Source of the DNA: Streptomyces sp. CB02959
GTDB lineage: Bacteria > Actinomycetota > Actinomycetes > Streptomycetales > Streptomycetaceae
NCBI RefSeq assembly: GCF_002803155.1
Contig: NZ_NNBP01000015.1
Span: 62,001 to 126,000, forward strand
Length of the DNA: 64,000 bases
Direction of reading: 5' to 3'
A program made the translations under genes and the position numbers. Each line of letters opens with the position of its first letter. Positions within the stretch are counted from its first letter, which is position 1. This document shows positions 35,387-45,798 of this stretch, piece by piece. The notes beneath the pieces are model-generated. The model saw only the letters and a program-made list of their open reading frames with translations, was not told the origin of the DNA and made no database searches.

Positions 35387-35787
35387 AGGCTCGTACCCGA
35401 CCACGTGCGGACCGTGAGCACCGCGCGGACCCGTGCCCCGTACGCCCCTGCCGAGGACGCGCCGTACGCACCGAAGGAGCGCAAGATCGCCGGATCCGGG
35501 ACGTCGACCGGATCCGGCGGAAGGTTTTGAGAGGATTGCATGTCATATGACGGGGAAGGGGTCGTTATGGGGTGTGACTCGGGCCACGCAGATTGGGCGT
35601 AACGCTCTCCGAGGAAGCGCGATGACGTAAGAGGTGATAGCCGAGGAGGGAATACGAGCGGCGTTCGTGACGCTGTTCAACTCCCCGGTTGCCCCTGCGC
35701 CGTCGGTCCATCCCCACCGGCGGTCGTCGGCTCCGATCCACAGTGGACGGGGTCGGAAGCCGTTTCCATCGTTCCGAGAGGTTGTTC
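35387..35787 (+). promoter_or_regulatory. Upstream region of hrdB
   Basis: 401 bp between whiH and hrdB. hrdB is known to have more than one promoter, one of them sigma-R dependent. Here a GGGAATA hexamer (about 35649) is present, but GTT follows at 21 nt rather than 18-19, so I do not assign it. CATATG (35542-35547) and TTATGG (35566) are A/T-rich islands that could be -10 regions. No gene is seen. Confidence 0.5.
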
Positions 35788-37338
35788 GTGTCGGCCAGCA
35801 CATCCCGTACGCTCCCGCCGGAGATCGCCGAGTCCGAGTCTGTGATGGCGCTCATCGAGCGGGGAAAGGCAGATGGGCAGATCGCCGGCGATGACGTGCG
35901 TCGGGCCTTCGAGGCTGACCAGATTCCGCCAACCCAGTGGAAGAACGTTCTGCGCAGCCTCAACCAGATCCTCGACGAGGAGGGTGTGACGCTGATGGTC
36001 AGTGCCGCAGAGGCGCCCAAGCGCACCCGCAAGAGCGTCGCAGCGAAGAGTCCGGCGAAGCGCACCGCCACCAAGACCGTCGCGGCCAAGACCGCCACGG
36101 TGAAGAAGACCACCACCGCTTCGGCCGCCGCCTCCATGGTGGACCCGGCCGCCGGTGAGTCGGAGTCCGCGCCTGCCAAGAAGGCCGCGGCGAAGAAGAC
36201 GACCGCCAAGAAGACGGTCGCGAAGAAGGCCACGGCCAAGAAGGCCACCGCCAAGAAGGCCGGGTCCAAGAAGGACGCCGACGACCTGCTCGACGAAGAG
36301 CTGACCGAGGAGACCCCGACTCCCGGCAAGGGCGAGCCCGGCGACACCGAGACCCCCGAGAACGCCGGCTTCGTGCTGTCGGACGAGGACGAGGACGACG
36401 CCCCCGCGCAGCAGGTCGCCGCGGCCGGCGCCACCGCCGACCCGGTCAAGGACTACCTCAAGCAGATCGGTAAGGTCCCGCTCCTCAACGCCGAGCAGGA
36501 GGTCGAGCTCGCCAAGCGCATCGAGGCCGGCCTGTTCGCCGAGGACAAGCTCGCGAACAGCGACAAGCTCGCGCCGAAGCTCAAGCGCGAGCTCGAGATC
36601 ATCGCGGAGGACGGCCGCCGAGCGAAGAACCACCTCCTGGAGGCCAACCTCCGCCTGGTGGTCTCCCTCGCCAAGCGGTACACCGGCCGTGGCATGCTCT
36701 TCCTGGACCTCATCCAAGAGGGCAACCTCGGTCTGATCCGTGCGGTCGAGAAGTTCGACTACACCAAGGGCTACAAGTTCTCGACCTACGCGACGTGGTG
36801 GATCCGCCAGGCCATCACCCGCGCCATGGCCGACCAGGCCCGGACGATCCGTATCCCCGTCCACATGGTCGAGGTCATCAACAAGCTGGCCCGCGTCCAG
36901 CGCCAGATGCTCCAGGACCTGGGCCGCGAGCCCACTCCGGAGGAGCTGGCCAAGGAACTCGACATGACCCCCGAGAAGGTCATCGAGGTCCAGAAGTACG
37001 GCCGCGAGCCGATCTCCCTGCACACTCCGCTGGGCGAGGACGGCGACAGCGAGTTCGGTGACCTCATCGAGGACTCCGAGGCGGTCGTCCCGGCCGACGC
37101 GGTCAGCTTCACGCTCCTGCAGGAGCAGCTGCACTCGGTGCTGGACACCCTCTCCGAGCGCGAGGCCGGCGTCGTGTCCATGCGGTTCGGCCTCACGGAC
37201 GGCCAGCCCAAGACGCTCGACGAGATCGGCAAGGTCTACGGCGTCACCCGTGAGCGGATTCGCCAGATCGAGTCCAAGACCATGTCGAAGCTGCGCCACC
37301 CGTCGCGCTCCCAGGTGCTGCGGGACTACCTCGACTAG
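35788..37338 (+). CDS. hrdB: Principal RNA polymerase sigma factor HrdB
   Basis: The 516-residue housekeeping sigma factor. Region 1.1-like: SASTSRTLPPEIAESESVMALIERGKADGQI. Then a Lys/Ala-rich stretch (residues ~75-170) with repeated AKK(T/A)xAKK units, and an acidic stretch up to NAGFVLSDEDEDD. Region 1.2 is DPVKDYLKQIGKVPLLNAEQEVELAKRIEAG. Region 2 is AKRYTGRGMLFLDLIQEGNLGLIRAVEKFDYTKGYKFSTYATWWIRQAITRAM. Regions 3 and 4 follow, with the HTH TLDEIGKVYGVTRERIRQIE. The GTG start has GAGAGG 7 nt upstream and gives the known N-terminus. The Lys/Ala repeat resembles histone-H1-like tails and varies in length between species. Confidence 0.97.
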   Translation: MSASTSRTLPPEIAESESVMALIERGKADGQIAGDDVRRAFEADQIPPTQWKNVLRSLNQILDEEGVTLMVSAAEAPKRTRKSVAAKSPAKRTATKTVAAKTATVKKTTTASAAASMVDPAAGESESAPAKKAAAKKTTAKKTVAKKATAKKATAKKAGSKKDADDLLDEELTEETPTPGKGEPGDTETPENAGFVLSDEDEDDAPAQQVAAAGATADPVKDYLKQIGKVPLLNAEQEVELAKRIEAGLFAEDKLANSDKLAPKLKRELEIIAEDGRRAKNHLLEANLRLVVSLAKRYTGRGMLFLDLIQEGNLGLIRAVEKFDYTKGYKFSTYATWWIRQAITRAMADQARTIRIPVHMVEVINKLARVQRQMLQDLGREPTPEELAKELDMTPEKVIEVQKYGREPISLHTPLGEDGDSEFGDLIEDSEAVVPADAVSFTLLQEQLHSVLDTLSEREAGVVSMRFGLTDGQPKTLDEIGKVYGVTRERIRQIESKTMSKLRHPSRSQVLRDYLD

Positions 37339-37357
37339 CCGAAACAGCTCCGAATGT

Positions 37358-37402
37358 GCCGCGAGCCCGGCCTCCCACCTCTGTGGGGGCCGGGCTCGCG
37401 GC
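37358..37402 (+). terminator. Terminator downstream of hrdB
   Basis: A 15-bp perfect stem, GCCGCGAGCCCGGCC paired with GGCCGGGCTCGCGGC, with a 15-nt loop. It begins 20 bp after the hrdB stop. Confidence 0.9.
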
Positions 37403-37474
37403 CGTCCGGGTGCGGGGCGCCCCCGTTTGGGTCACTCTGGGTGGGTGACCGCTGTCCCAGAGTCAGGAGTCCGT

Positions 37475-38284
37475 ATGCGCCCGACCATACGCGCCGCCCT
37501 CGGGGCCCTTGCGCTGATTCTTGCTGTGCCGGCCTCTGCGGCCGCGGATGGTTCGGTGGTCGGGGGGAAGCCCGTTCGTCGGTCGCAGAGCCCCTGGGCG
37601 GTCGCCCTGGCTTCGCACCAGCGGTTCGGGGACCAGCGCTCGGGCCAGTTCTGCGGCGGTGTACTGGTCGGGCACGCGACGGTGGTGACGGCCGCGCACT
37701 GCATGGGCCGGGATGTCCTGGGATTGCCGTGGCAGGAGGTCAAGGACCTGCGCGTCGTCGTCGGGCGCAACAACCTCACGGGGAAGGGCGGCCAGGAGGT
37801 CAAGGTCGCCAAGGTGTGGGTCAATCCGCACTACAACAGCTGGACCAATGAGGACGACATGGCGGTCATCGCCCTCCAGGAGAGCGTCCCCAACCAGCCG
37901 ATTCAAATAGCCCGCCCTGACGATCGTGTCTACGAGCCGGGCAACGCCGCCACGGTCTACGGGTGGGGTGACATGACCGGGGACGGCAGTTACGCGTCAC
38001 GACTGCGGTCCGCCAGGGTGAACGTTCTGCGTGACGCGGTGTGTGCGCGGGCTTATCCGGGCAGCGCCGACGGGGTGTACAACGCCACTTCGATGCTCTG
38101 CGCAGGGGAGCCCAAGGGCGGGCGGGACGCCTGCCAGGGGGACAGTGGAGGCCCGCTGGTGGTGCGCGGGCGGTTGGTGGGGCTTGTGTCGTGGGGGACC
38201 GGCTGCGGGCGCGCGGGCAGTCCCGGGGTCTATACGCGGGCGTCCGCGTTGCTTCCGGCAGTGATGACGCACGGCGCCGGCTGA
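37475..38284 (+). CDS. Secreted trypsin-like serine protease (S1A)
   Basis: A 269-residue extracellular protease. The signal peptide is MRPTIRAALGALALILAVPASAAA. The mature part begins near VVGGKPVRRSQSPWAVAL, an activation-type site. Triad: His75 (TAAHC), Asp128 (EDDMAVI), Ser224 (GDSGGP). Asp218, six residues before the Ser, is the trypsin S1-pocket aspartate, so cleavage after Arg/Lys is expected. Paired cysteines around the His and Ser fit S1A disulfides. The ATG has AGGAG 6 nt upstream. It is a stand-alone gene. Confidence 0.92.
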   Translation: MRPTIRAALGALALILAVPASAAADGSVVGGKPVRRSQSPWAVALASHQRFGDQRSGQFCGGVLVGHATVVTAAHCMGRDVLGLPWQEVKDLRVVVGRNNLTGKGGQEVKVAKVWVNPHYNSWTNEDDMAVIALQESVPNQPIQIARPDDRVYEPGNAATVYGWGDMTGDGSYASRLRSARVNVLRDAVCARAYPGSADGVYNATSMLCAGEPKGGRDACQGDSGGPLVVRGRLVGLVSWGTGCGRAGSPGVYTRASALLPAVMTHGAG

Positions 38285-38406
38285 ACGGCGCCGACGGAGC
38301 GGTATGGGCCGGAGCGTACGAGTACGGGCGGCCTCCCCGGTGGTGCCGGAAAGACCGCCCGCCGCACGGCGCTCGGCCGCTACTCGCTCGTCGTGGATGC
38401 GAAGTG

Positions 38407-38637
38407 TCAGCGTTCCTCTTCGGACGCAGACTTTGGAGTGGTGGTGAGCCGCTCCGTCTCGTCCTGTATTTCCGCGGCGATCTTCTTGAGTTCTGGCTCG
38501 AACTTGCGGCCGTGGTGGGCGCAGAAGAGCAGTTCTCCGCCGGACATCAGGACGACGCGCAGGTATGCCTGGGCGCCGCAGCGGTCGCACCGGTCAGCGG
38601 CCGTCAGCGGGCTCGCGGGTGTCAGAACAGTAGTCAC
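38407..38637 (-). CDS. DUF7455 small zinc-ribbon-like protein
   Basis: A 76-residue conserved actinobacterial protein: MTTVLTPASPLTAADRCDRCGAQAYLRVVLMSGGELLFCAHHGRKFEPELKKIAAEIQDETERL. The CxxC and the later FCAHH could bind a metal. It regularly lies next to hrdB in Streptomyces. The GTG start has GAAGAGG upstream. Function unknown; a role with the transcription machinery would be guesswork. Confidence 0.88.
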   Translation of the reverse strand: MTTVLTPASPLTAADRCDRCGAQAYLRVVLMSGGELLFCAHHGRKFEPELKKIAAEIQDETERLTTTPKSASEEER

Positions 38638-39082
38638 GTCGCCTCTTCTCTAGCTCGACGAGCTGTCGTACCAGGGTCAACATCCAACCAGGCCGAAAAC
38701 GTTCCCGCTCGTGCCTTTTCCCCGAAAAATTTCTTTCGAGGGGGCCGGGTGCTGCCGGGTGGCGGCGAATGAGCCGTATTGCGTGGTGGTCTGATTCACG
38801 TTGGTTGCTGAAGTCTGCCCTCCCGGCTGGCTTGCCGGTTGTTGATGAGGACGTGCCCGGAGCCTAAATGGTTCATGCCTCGAAGGGAACGTGATGTGCA
38901 CGTCACTCGGACGTCACCCCATCGAGCGATCGAACGTACGAGCGAAATTCTACTACCATGGTCATGCTCACGGGTGGCGTCACATCGGCTCTACTAGGCC
39001 TCGGTACCCTCTCACCGGCGACACCGCCACAACCGAGTCCGCGGAATGCGGACTGCCAGAAATTCAGCGAGGAGCGAACCGC
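38638..39082. promoter_or_regulatory. Divergent region between the DUF7455 gene and parE
   Basis: 445 bp without a supported gene. It holds a 16-bp near-perfect palindrome, GTGATGTGCACGTCAC (38891-38906), with ACGTCAC repeated 9 bp after it, and an A/T-rich patch around 38725-38740. The parE ribosome binding site GAGGAG lies at its right end. Confidence 0.5.
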
Positions 39083-41203
<2,121 letters not shown>

Positions 41204-41220
41204 GTCGGCCGCGGCTCCGT

Positions 41221-41258
41221 ACGGGCGTCTCTCCACCCGCGGGTGGAGAGACGCCCGT
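41221..41258 (+). terminator. Terminator downstream of parE
   Basis: Near-complete palindrome: ACGGGCGTCTCTCCACC pairs with GGTGGAGAGACGCCCGT around a CGCG loop. It begins 17 bp after the stop. Confidence 0.9.
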
Positions 41259-41361
41259 CGTCATTTCCACCCGCGTCCCACCCTGGCTCCGATCCGGTCG
41301 ACGGGCCCCTCTCCGTAGCGTCGGGAGGGTCGAAATTCCCCGTCCCACGGAGGCTCAGGCC

Positions 41362-41850
41362 ATGAGCGGCTTGCTCAACATCGCTGTGCTCATCGCGGTT
41401 GTCGCGATCGTCTTCGCGCGGCAGTTCACGGCGCAGCGGATCACATCGGAAGGCAGGAAGTGGTGGCTGATGCCGGCCGTCCTGATCTTCATGGCGCTGC
41501 GGCAGCCCGCCCTCCTGGATCCCGCCCATCGCGCCGCCTCCGTGGTCCTGCTGGTCGCGACGCTCCTCATCGGACTGGCCAGCGGTGCGGCATGGGCGTG
41601 GACGACACGCATGTGGACGGACGAGAACGGCGAGGTCTGGACCAAGGGGACCTGGGCGGCAGCAGGTGTGTGGCTCGGCGGTATGGCTCTGCGCCTGGGC
41701 CTCACAGGCATAGCCGCTGTCCTGGGCGTCCACCAGGGCAGCCAGGCGACCCTGCTGTCCGTAGCGGCGATGCTGCTGACCCGTGCCGGTGTGACCACGT
41801 GGCGGTCCCAGGGGCTGCAGCAGACGTACCGTGTCCCTGTTGCGGTCTGA
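41362..41850 (+). CDS. DUF1453 membrane protein
   Basis: A 162-residue integral membrane protein with four or five predicted helices: LNIAVLIAVVAIVFARQF, WWLMPAVLIFMALRQP, ASVVLLVATLLIGLASGAAWAWTTRMW and later GVWLGGMALRLGLTGIAAVLG. It has the DUF1453/CcdC-like pattern QRI..GRKWWLMP and TRMWTDENGEVWTKG. It is the first gene of a likely three-gene unit with the sensor kinase (30 bp downstream) and response regulator, so it may be the target or an accessory of that system. The start has GGAGG upstream. Confidence 0.8.
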   Translation: MSGLLNIAVLIAVVAIVFARQFTAQRITSEGRKWWLMPAVLIFMALRQPALLDPAHRAASVVLLVATLLIGLASGAAWAWTTRMWTDENGEVWTKGTWAAAGVWLGGMALRLGLTGIAAVLGVHQGSQATLLSVAAMLLTRAGVTTWRSQGLQQTYRVPVAV

Positions 41851-41880
41851 GACCTGCGCCACGCACCGAAAGGACCCGAC

Positions 41881-43047
41881 GTGCCGCCGAATGCCTGGAC
41901 GAGATGGCCGCTGCGGGAGTCGCTCACCCATGAGGGCCAGAGCGAAACGCGTCTGTGGATCGGCCGCGGTATACGCATCATCGTGATCGGGGGCCTGCTG
42001 TGGGCCACCTTCGGGGCAGGGACCTTCAGCGGTTGGGGACTGGTCGCAGCGGCCGCCGGAATGGCCATCACCGTGCTGGCGTTCCGGGGCTTCTTCCACC
42101 TGACACTGGAGCGACGGATCTGGCCCTCCATCGGGCTGTTCGTCGTACTGGAGGCCGCCGCCTTCGGCTTCTTCCTGGTCGGCGCCCGTTTGCCGGCGAT
42201 CGTCCTCTGGTGCGCCTGCGCCATGACGGCGATGGAGCGACTGCCCCTCAGCGCCGCGGTGCCGTGCTCCGCCATTGCACTCGGTGCATTCGCCGGGGTG
42301 AACAACGACAACTGGCTGACCACCGCCGTGACTGCCGCAGGCCTGGCCCTGGCCGGCTATGTCGTACGCCTGGACGCCGAGGCGCGCGGCAACGCACAGC
42401 GACTGCTGGCCCAGGAACGCGCGGCCCGCAAGGCCGAGGCCGAAACCGCGGCGTTCGCCGAACGAGGCCGCATCGCACGCGAGATTCACGACATCCTCGC
42501 GCACAGCCTGAGTGCCCAGTTGGTGCATTTGGAGGCGGCTCGGCAGCTGATCCAGCGCAGCACCGATCTGGAGGCGGACCGTGAACAACTGCTGGAGCGG
42601 GTGGTGGCCTGTCGTGGAATGGCGCGAGAAGGGCTTGACGGCACGCGTGAGGCTCTTTCCGCACTGCGTGGGGAGATGATCCCGGTCGAGGACTTCCTGC
42701 GCCGCCTGACGGCCGCTGAGGGCACGCAGCTGGAAGTCGTGGGTGAGCAGCGCGTACTGTCCGCGGAGGCGGGGCTCGCGGTCCGAAGGGTCGCGCAGGA
42801 GGCGCTGACGAACGCGCGCAAGCACGCACCTGGCGCTCAGGTACGTGTGCGGCTGGAGTACGCCGACGACAACGTGGGGCTGGTGGTGCGTGACTCCGGT
42901 GGGCGCGGCAAGCCGGGTGAGCTCGCACAGAGCGGTTCCGGGTACGGTCTTCTCGGGATGCGGGAGCGCGCCGAACTCCTCGGCGGAACGCTGGAGTCCG
43001 GCCCCGATGAGGAGGGCTTTGTGGTGCGGTTGCGAGTGCCCGCATGA
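41881..43047 (+). CDS. Two-component sensor histidine kinase (NarL-type partner)
   Basis: A 388-residue membrane kinase. Residues about 30-165 hold five or six membrane helices with little extracellular loop, so an intramembrane-sensing type. A short coiled coil follows (RLDAEARGNAQRLLAQERAARKAEAETAAFAERG). The HisKA_3 dimerisation helix has the phospho-accepting His203 in REIHDILAHSLSAQL. The C-terminal ATPase domain has the N-box VRRVAQEALTNARKHAPG and the G-box SGYGLLGMRERAELLGG. The GTG start has AAAGGA upstream. Its stop overlaps the response regulator start (ATGA). The signal is unknown. Confidence 0.92.
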   Translation: MPPNAWTRWPLRESLTHEGQSETRLWIGRGIRIIVIGGLLWATFGAGTFSGWGLVAAAAGMAITVLAFRGFFHLTLERRIWPSIGLFVVLEAAAFGFFLVGARLPAIVLWCACAMTAMERLPLSAAVPCSAIALGAFAGVNNDNWLTTAVTAAGLALAGYVVRLDAEARGNAQRLLAQERAARKAEAETAAFAERGRIAREIHDILAHSLSAQLVHLEAARQLIQRSTDLEADREQLLERVVACRGMAREGLDGTREALSALRGEMIPVEDFLRRLTAAEGTQLEVVGEQRVLSAEAGLAVRRVAQEALTNARKHAPGAQVRVRLEYADDNVGLVVRDSGGRGKPGELAQSGSGYGLLGMRERAELLGGTLESGPDEEGFVVRLRVPA

Positions 43048-43718
43048 CGGCGCGTGTGGTCGTGGCCGATGACCAGACAGTGGTGCGCGAAGGAATCGTG
43101 ATGCTGCTGGGGCTGCTGCCGGGCATCGAGGTTGTTGGTTCGGCGGCCGATGGGGACGAGGCCGTCCGGATGGTCGCCGAACTCGCCCCCGACGTCGTCC
43201 TGATGGACCTCCGGATGCCGCGCTGCGATGGCGTTGAGGCCACCCGTCGTATCCGTGCGGACCACCCCGGCACCCAGGTCGTGGTGCTCACGACCTACGC
43301 CGATGACGACTCGCTCTTTCCCGCCCTGCAGGCCGGCGCTCGCGGGTACCTCACCAAAGACGCGGACGGGGATGAGATCGTTCGCGCCATCGACGACGTG
43401 CTCTCGGGTGAGGCCGGGCTGTCACCGAAGATTCAGCGGCGCCTGCTGGAGCGCATCGCCGAGCCTGCACGCAGCCGCCCCGAACCCCCCGACGAGCCGC
43501 CGGACGGGCTCACCGCGAGGGAGGTTGAGGTCCTACGGCTCGTTGCGGAAGGGCAGACCAATCCGGAGATCGCTCGTACGCTGCACGTCTCCACGGCGAC
43601 GGTGAAGACCCACATCAACAACCTCTTCGCCAAGGCGGGGCTGCGTGACCGGGCGCAGGCGATCCACTATGCCTATCGGCACGGCCTCGCGGACCCTCCC
43701 GGCACGGCTGCACCGTAA
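43044..43718 (+). CDS. LuxR/NarL-family response regulator
   Basis: A 224-residue DNA-binding response regulator, cognate to the overlapping kinase gene. The receiver has the acidic pair in VADDQ and the phospho-Asp at residue 55 (VVLMDLRMP), with Thr and Lys of the switch in VLTTYADD and LTKDAD. A Pro-rich linker precedes the LuxR HTH (GLTAREVEVLRLVAEGQTNPEIARTLHVSTATVKTHINNLFAKAGLRDRAQAI). The DUF1453 protein gene upstream is the most likely co-regulated neighbour. Confidence 0.93.
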   Translation: MTARVVVADDQTVVREGIVMLLGLLPGIEVVGSAADGDEAVRMVAELAPDVVLMDLRMPRCDGVEATRRIRADHPGTQVVVLTTYADDDSLFPALQAGARGYLTKDADGDEIVRAIDDVLSGEAGLSPKIQRRLLERIAEPARSRPEPPDEPPDGLTAREVEVLRLVAEGQTNPEIARTLHVSTATVKTHINNLFAKAGLRDRAQAIHYAYRHGLADPPGTAAP

Positions 43719-44314
43719 TCCGACGAGGCGAGGTGCTTGCCCCCGGGGCAGCAGGTGTTGTTGGTGTCGGTAGTTCGGTGGCTCTGACTTGGGCGCCGTG
43801 ATGGAGGCGTTCCGAGGGCATGGACGCGGAGTAGCGCCTCCCTCCTGAGGGCTCGAGACGGGGCTCATCGAGGTGATGGCGAAGCCCGTGCCGGGGCCGG
43901 CGGTGGAGTTATCCACAGGCTCTGCGGTTGCGGATTGTGTGTGCGTACGCTCGCAGGGTCAGGTCTGCGAGTCGGGCCGGTCTCATGCCTTGTCGGTGGC
44001 GCCGCGGAGTGCCGCGCTGGGACGGGTGAGAGAGCCGGCAGGGTGCGCGCAAGGGCCGCGCGCGAAGGGGGACAGGCATGTGCGCCGTGGGGGCTGGTGC
44101 GCGGGTAGCGAATGTGGCAGTACGAGGCACGGGGAGACGGGCCACCGTACTGCGATGCCTAGGGCCGATGTTGGGGGTGGGGTTTGCCGCGACGCTGGGA
44201 CTGGCGTTGGGAGTTGCGTGGGCTTGCACCGTAGGGGCAGGTGGCGGACGGCCTGGTGGAATGCGGCCATCCAGGCGTGGTGGGAGAGCAGCGGAGCCAG
44301 ATCCACCCGCGGCG
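43719..44314. other. Intergenic region between response regulator and sucrase/ferredoxin-like gene
   Basis: 596 bp between convergent genes. It contains TTATCCACA (43909-43917), an exact DnaA-box consensus, and no convincing terminator apart from a short TGCCCC/GGGGCA palindrome near 43738-43750. A + strand frame from 44078 with a good ribosome binding site runs antisense into the next gene and is rejected. Confidence 0.45.
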
Positions 44315-45325
44315 TCAGAGCGGCGGAAGAGCAGGCGCGAGGGGCTGCCCGGCGGCAGTGCTGTCCGCGAGCGTGGTGATGGAGGCGACCGCCATCCGCG
44401 TCGGTGGACCGAGCGGCGCACCACAGCTGGCGGGCGCCGGAGCACCATCGGTCCGCTGATCGATCACCACGCGCCAGGCACGTCCGTCTGCATGCGCAAC
44501 GGTGATCGCCCAACTCCGAACGACGTCCGCAGCCGGCCCACCTCCGGACGTCCGTCCGTGGGCGTCCCCCGGTTCGGGCCGCACCGAGTCGGTCCGTATG
44601 ACATCGAGTGCGTCCGCGCGCCGCTCCCGGAGCAACTCGCGGACCGCGAGGTCGGCTGCCTGGGCCGGCCGGTCCCACGTCGACCGGCCCCGGCACTGGT
44701 CGAGGACGACACGGCCACTGCGCGCCGCTTCCACGACATCCTCGACGAGTTCAGTCGAGGCGCGTCCGTAGGCGTAGCCGTGGGGGAGGACGAAAAGGGT
44801 GGGGGAGAAGCGGTGACCACCGATGTGCGTCACCTCCCAGGTCGCGTTGCCCTCGTCAGCCAGCCGGGCGGCCAGCGGGCGGCCGAGGAGCGCACAGCAG
44901 CGATCCCGCTTGCCGTTGGTGCACACGAGCACCAGTGGTTCGCCGGTGTACGGTTCCCAGAGACCGCGATGATCTCCGGCTCCCGCGGCGGCGAAATCCA
45001 GCCCGAGCGCAGCTCGAGGGTCGGTGACGACGGTGGTGCGGATCCAAGAGCGGCCAGGTGCCGTGTGCGCGAGGAAGAGCCGACGCCGGGGAGTGCCGTG
45101 AAGATCGGCATGGCGTCCAGGGCGGCGGATGAGAGCAACGCGTACACCGGTATTTTCCGTCGCAGCTTCCAAGGCCCGGCCGATGTGCGGGTCGAGGTGG
45201 CTGTCCGCCAGCGCCTTGGCTCCCCACGGTCCGGTCTGCTCGATCAACAGCCAGGTCTGGGCGGTAGCTGCCGTTCCGGCGAGGGGTTCGGCCGCTTCGA
45301 GGGAAGCGGTAGTGCATGTGCTCAC
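44315..45325 (-). CDS. Sucrase/ferredoxin-like protein (thioredoxin-like [2Fe-2S])
   Basis: A 336-residue protein of the sucrase/ferredoxin-like family, whose C-terminal part is a thioredoxin-like ferredoxin. An N-terminal Cys lies in STCTTAS. The cluster region has VCTNGKRDRCCALLGRPLAARLA and HIGGHRFSPTLFVLPHGYAYGRAS, conserved in the family. The name is historical; a sucrose-cleaving role is not established. The GTG at 45325 was chosen because TAGGCT stands 7 nt upstream on the gene strand, overlapped by an iron box. A longer start (ATG at 45382) would put the iron box inside the gene. Iron-dependent repression is the inference. Confidence 0.8.
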   Translation of the reverse strand: MSTCTTASLEAAEPLAGTAATAQTWLLIEQTGPWGAKALADSHLDPHIGRALEAATENTGVRVALIRRPGRHADLHGTPRRRLFLAHTAPGRSWIRTTVVTDPRAALGLDFAAAGAGDHRGLWEPYTGEPLVLVCTNGKRDRCCALLGRPLAARLADEGNATWEVTHIGGHRFSPTLFVLPHGYAYGRASTELVEDVVEAARSGRVVLDQCRGRSTWDRPAQAADLAVRELLRERRADALDVIRTDSVRPEPGDAHGRTSGGGPAADVVRSWAITVAHADGRAWRVVIDQRTDGAPAPASCGAPLGPPTRMAVASITTLADSTAAGQPLAPALPPL

Positions 45326-45344
45326 GAAGGTGAGCCTAACCCGG
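45326..45344 (-). promoter_or_regulatory. IdeR/DmdR1-type iron box on the sucrase/ferredoxin-like promoter
   Basis: Matches the iron-box consensus TTAGGTTAGGCTCACCTAA at 14 of 19 positions, with 14 contiguous central matches (GGTTAGGCTCACCT on the gene strand). It covers the TAGGCT hexamer (45333-45338 read on the minus strand) and abuts the start codon. Confidence 0.7.
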
Positions 45345-45798
45345 AGCGCCATGTCCGGAATGCCGGGAGAGCGGCGAGGCATGCAACGACGAGTGCGGTG
45401 GTGTGTCGTGCCTCCGGTACAGCGGAGTCGGGCACGGAGGGCGATGGCTGCGGCGCCGTCCGGTGAGGCCGAGGAGCAGGAGACCGTTGCCGGCGGCTCC
45501 TACGGCGGGTGGGCGGAGGCCCTGAGGACGTCGCGTAGGGGGCGCATGCCTCACGTGGTCGGGGGGATGGCCCTTGACCTGCGGTAGAGCCGGAGCTCCA
45601 AGGACATCTGCAGGGCGATCTGGGGATGAGGCGCGTCCGGTACGCCGCGGTTGCAGTTACGGTCGTGACGTGTTCGTCCGGGGCGGTCCCGGTGGGGTAG
45701 GAGGCAAACCGGTTTGTGACGCGGGTGGTCCGTTACGATCGACAGCTCGTCCGCCGCCGGGCCGTGCGGCCCGCCACCTGCACCATGGAGGCGCTCCC
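45345..45798 (+). promoter_or_regulatory. Control region of the COG0523 GTPase gene with a 12-bp palindrome
   Basis: Contains CAAACCGGTTTG (45705-45716), a perfect 12-bp palindrome. TACGAT at 45734-45739 lies 17 nt after its end and could be the -10, so the palindrome would occupy the -35. The typical Zur box is not recognisable. The rest of the 454 bp shows no supported gene. Confidence 0.55.

Noticed and set aside
35649..35675. Sigma-R-type promoter (GGGAAT ... GTT) in front of hrdB
   Set aside because: GGGAAT is present, but the nearest suitable GTT is 21 nt on instead of 18-19. A sigma-R promoter is known for hrdB elsewhere, yet I cannot place it here with confidence.
38930..38945. SOS box TCGAACGTACGAGC upstream of parE
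   Set aside because: The left half (CGAAC) fits but the right half reads GAGC instead of GTTC, so it fails the LexA consensus that the real box before lexA fits well.
44078..45466. Long + strand frame with a good ribosome binding site and one hydrophobic segment
   Set aside because: Most of it runs antisense through the well-supported sucrase/ferredoxin-like gene, and its composition is what an antisense frame of a high-GC gene gives. Only the first 50 codons look protein-like.
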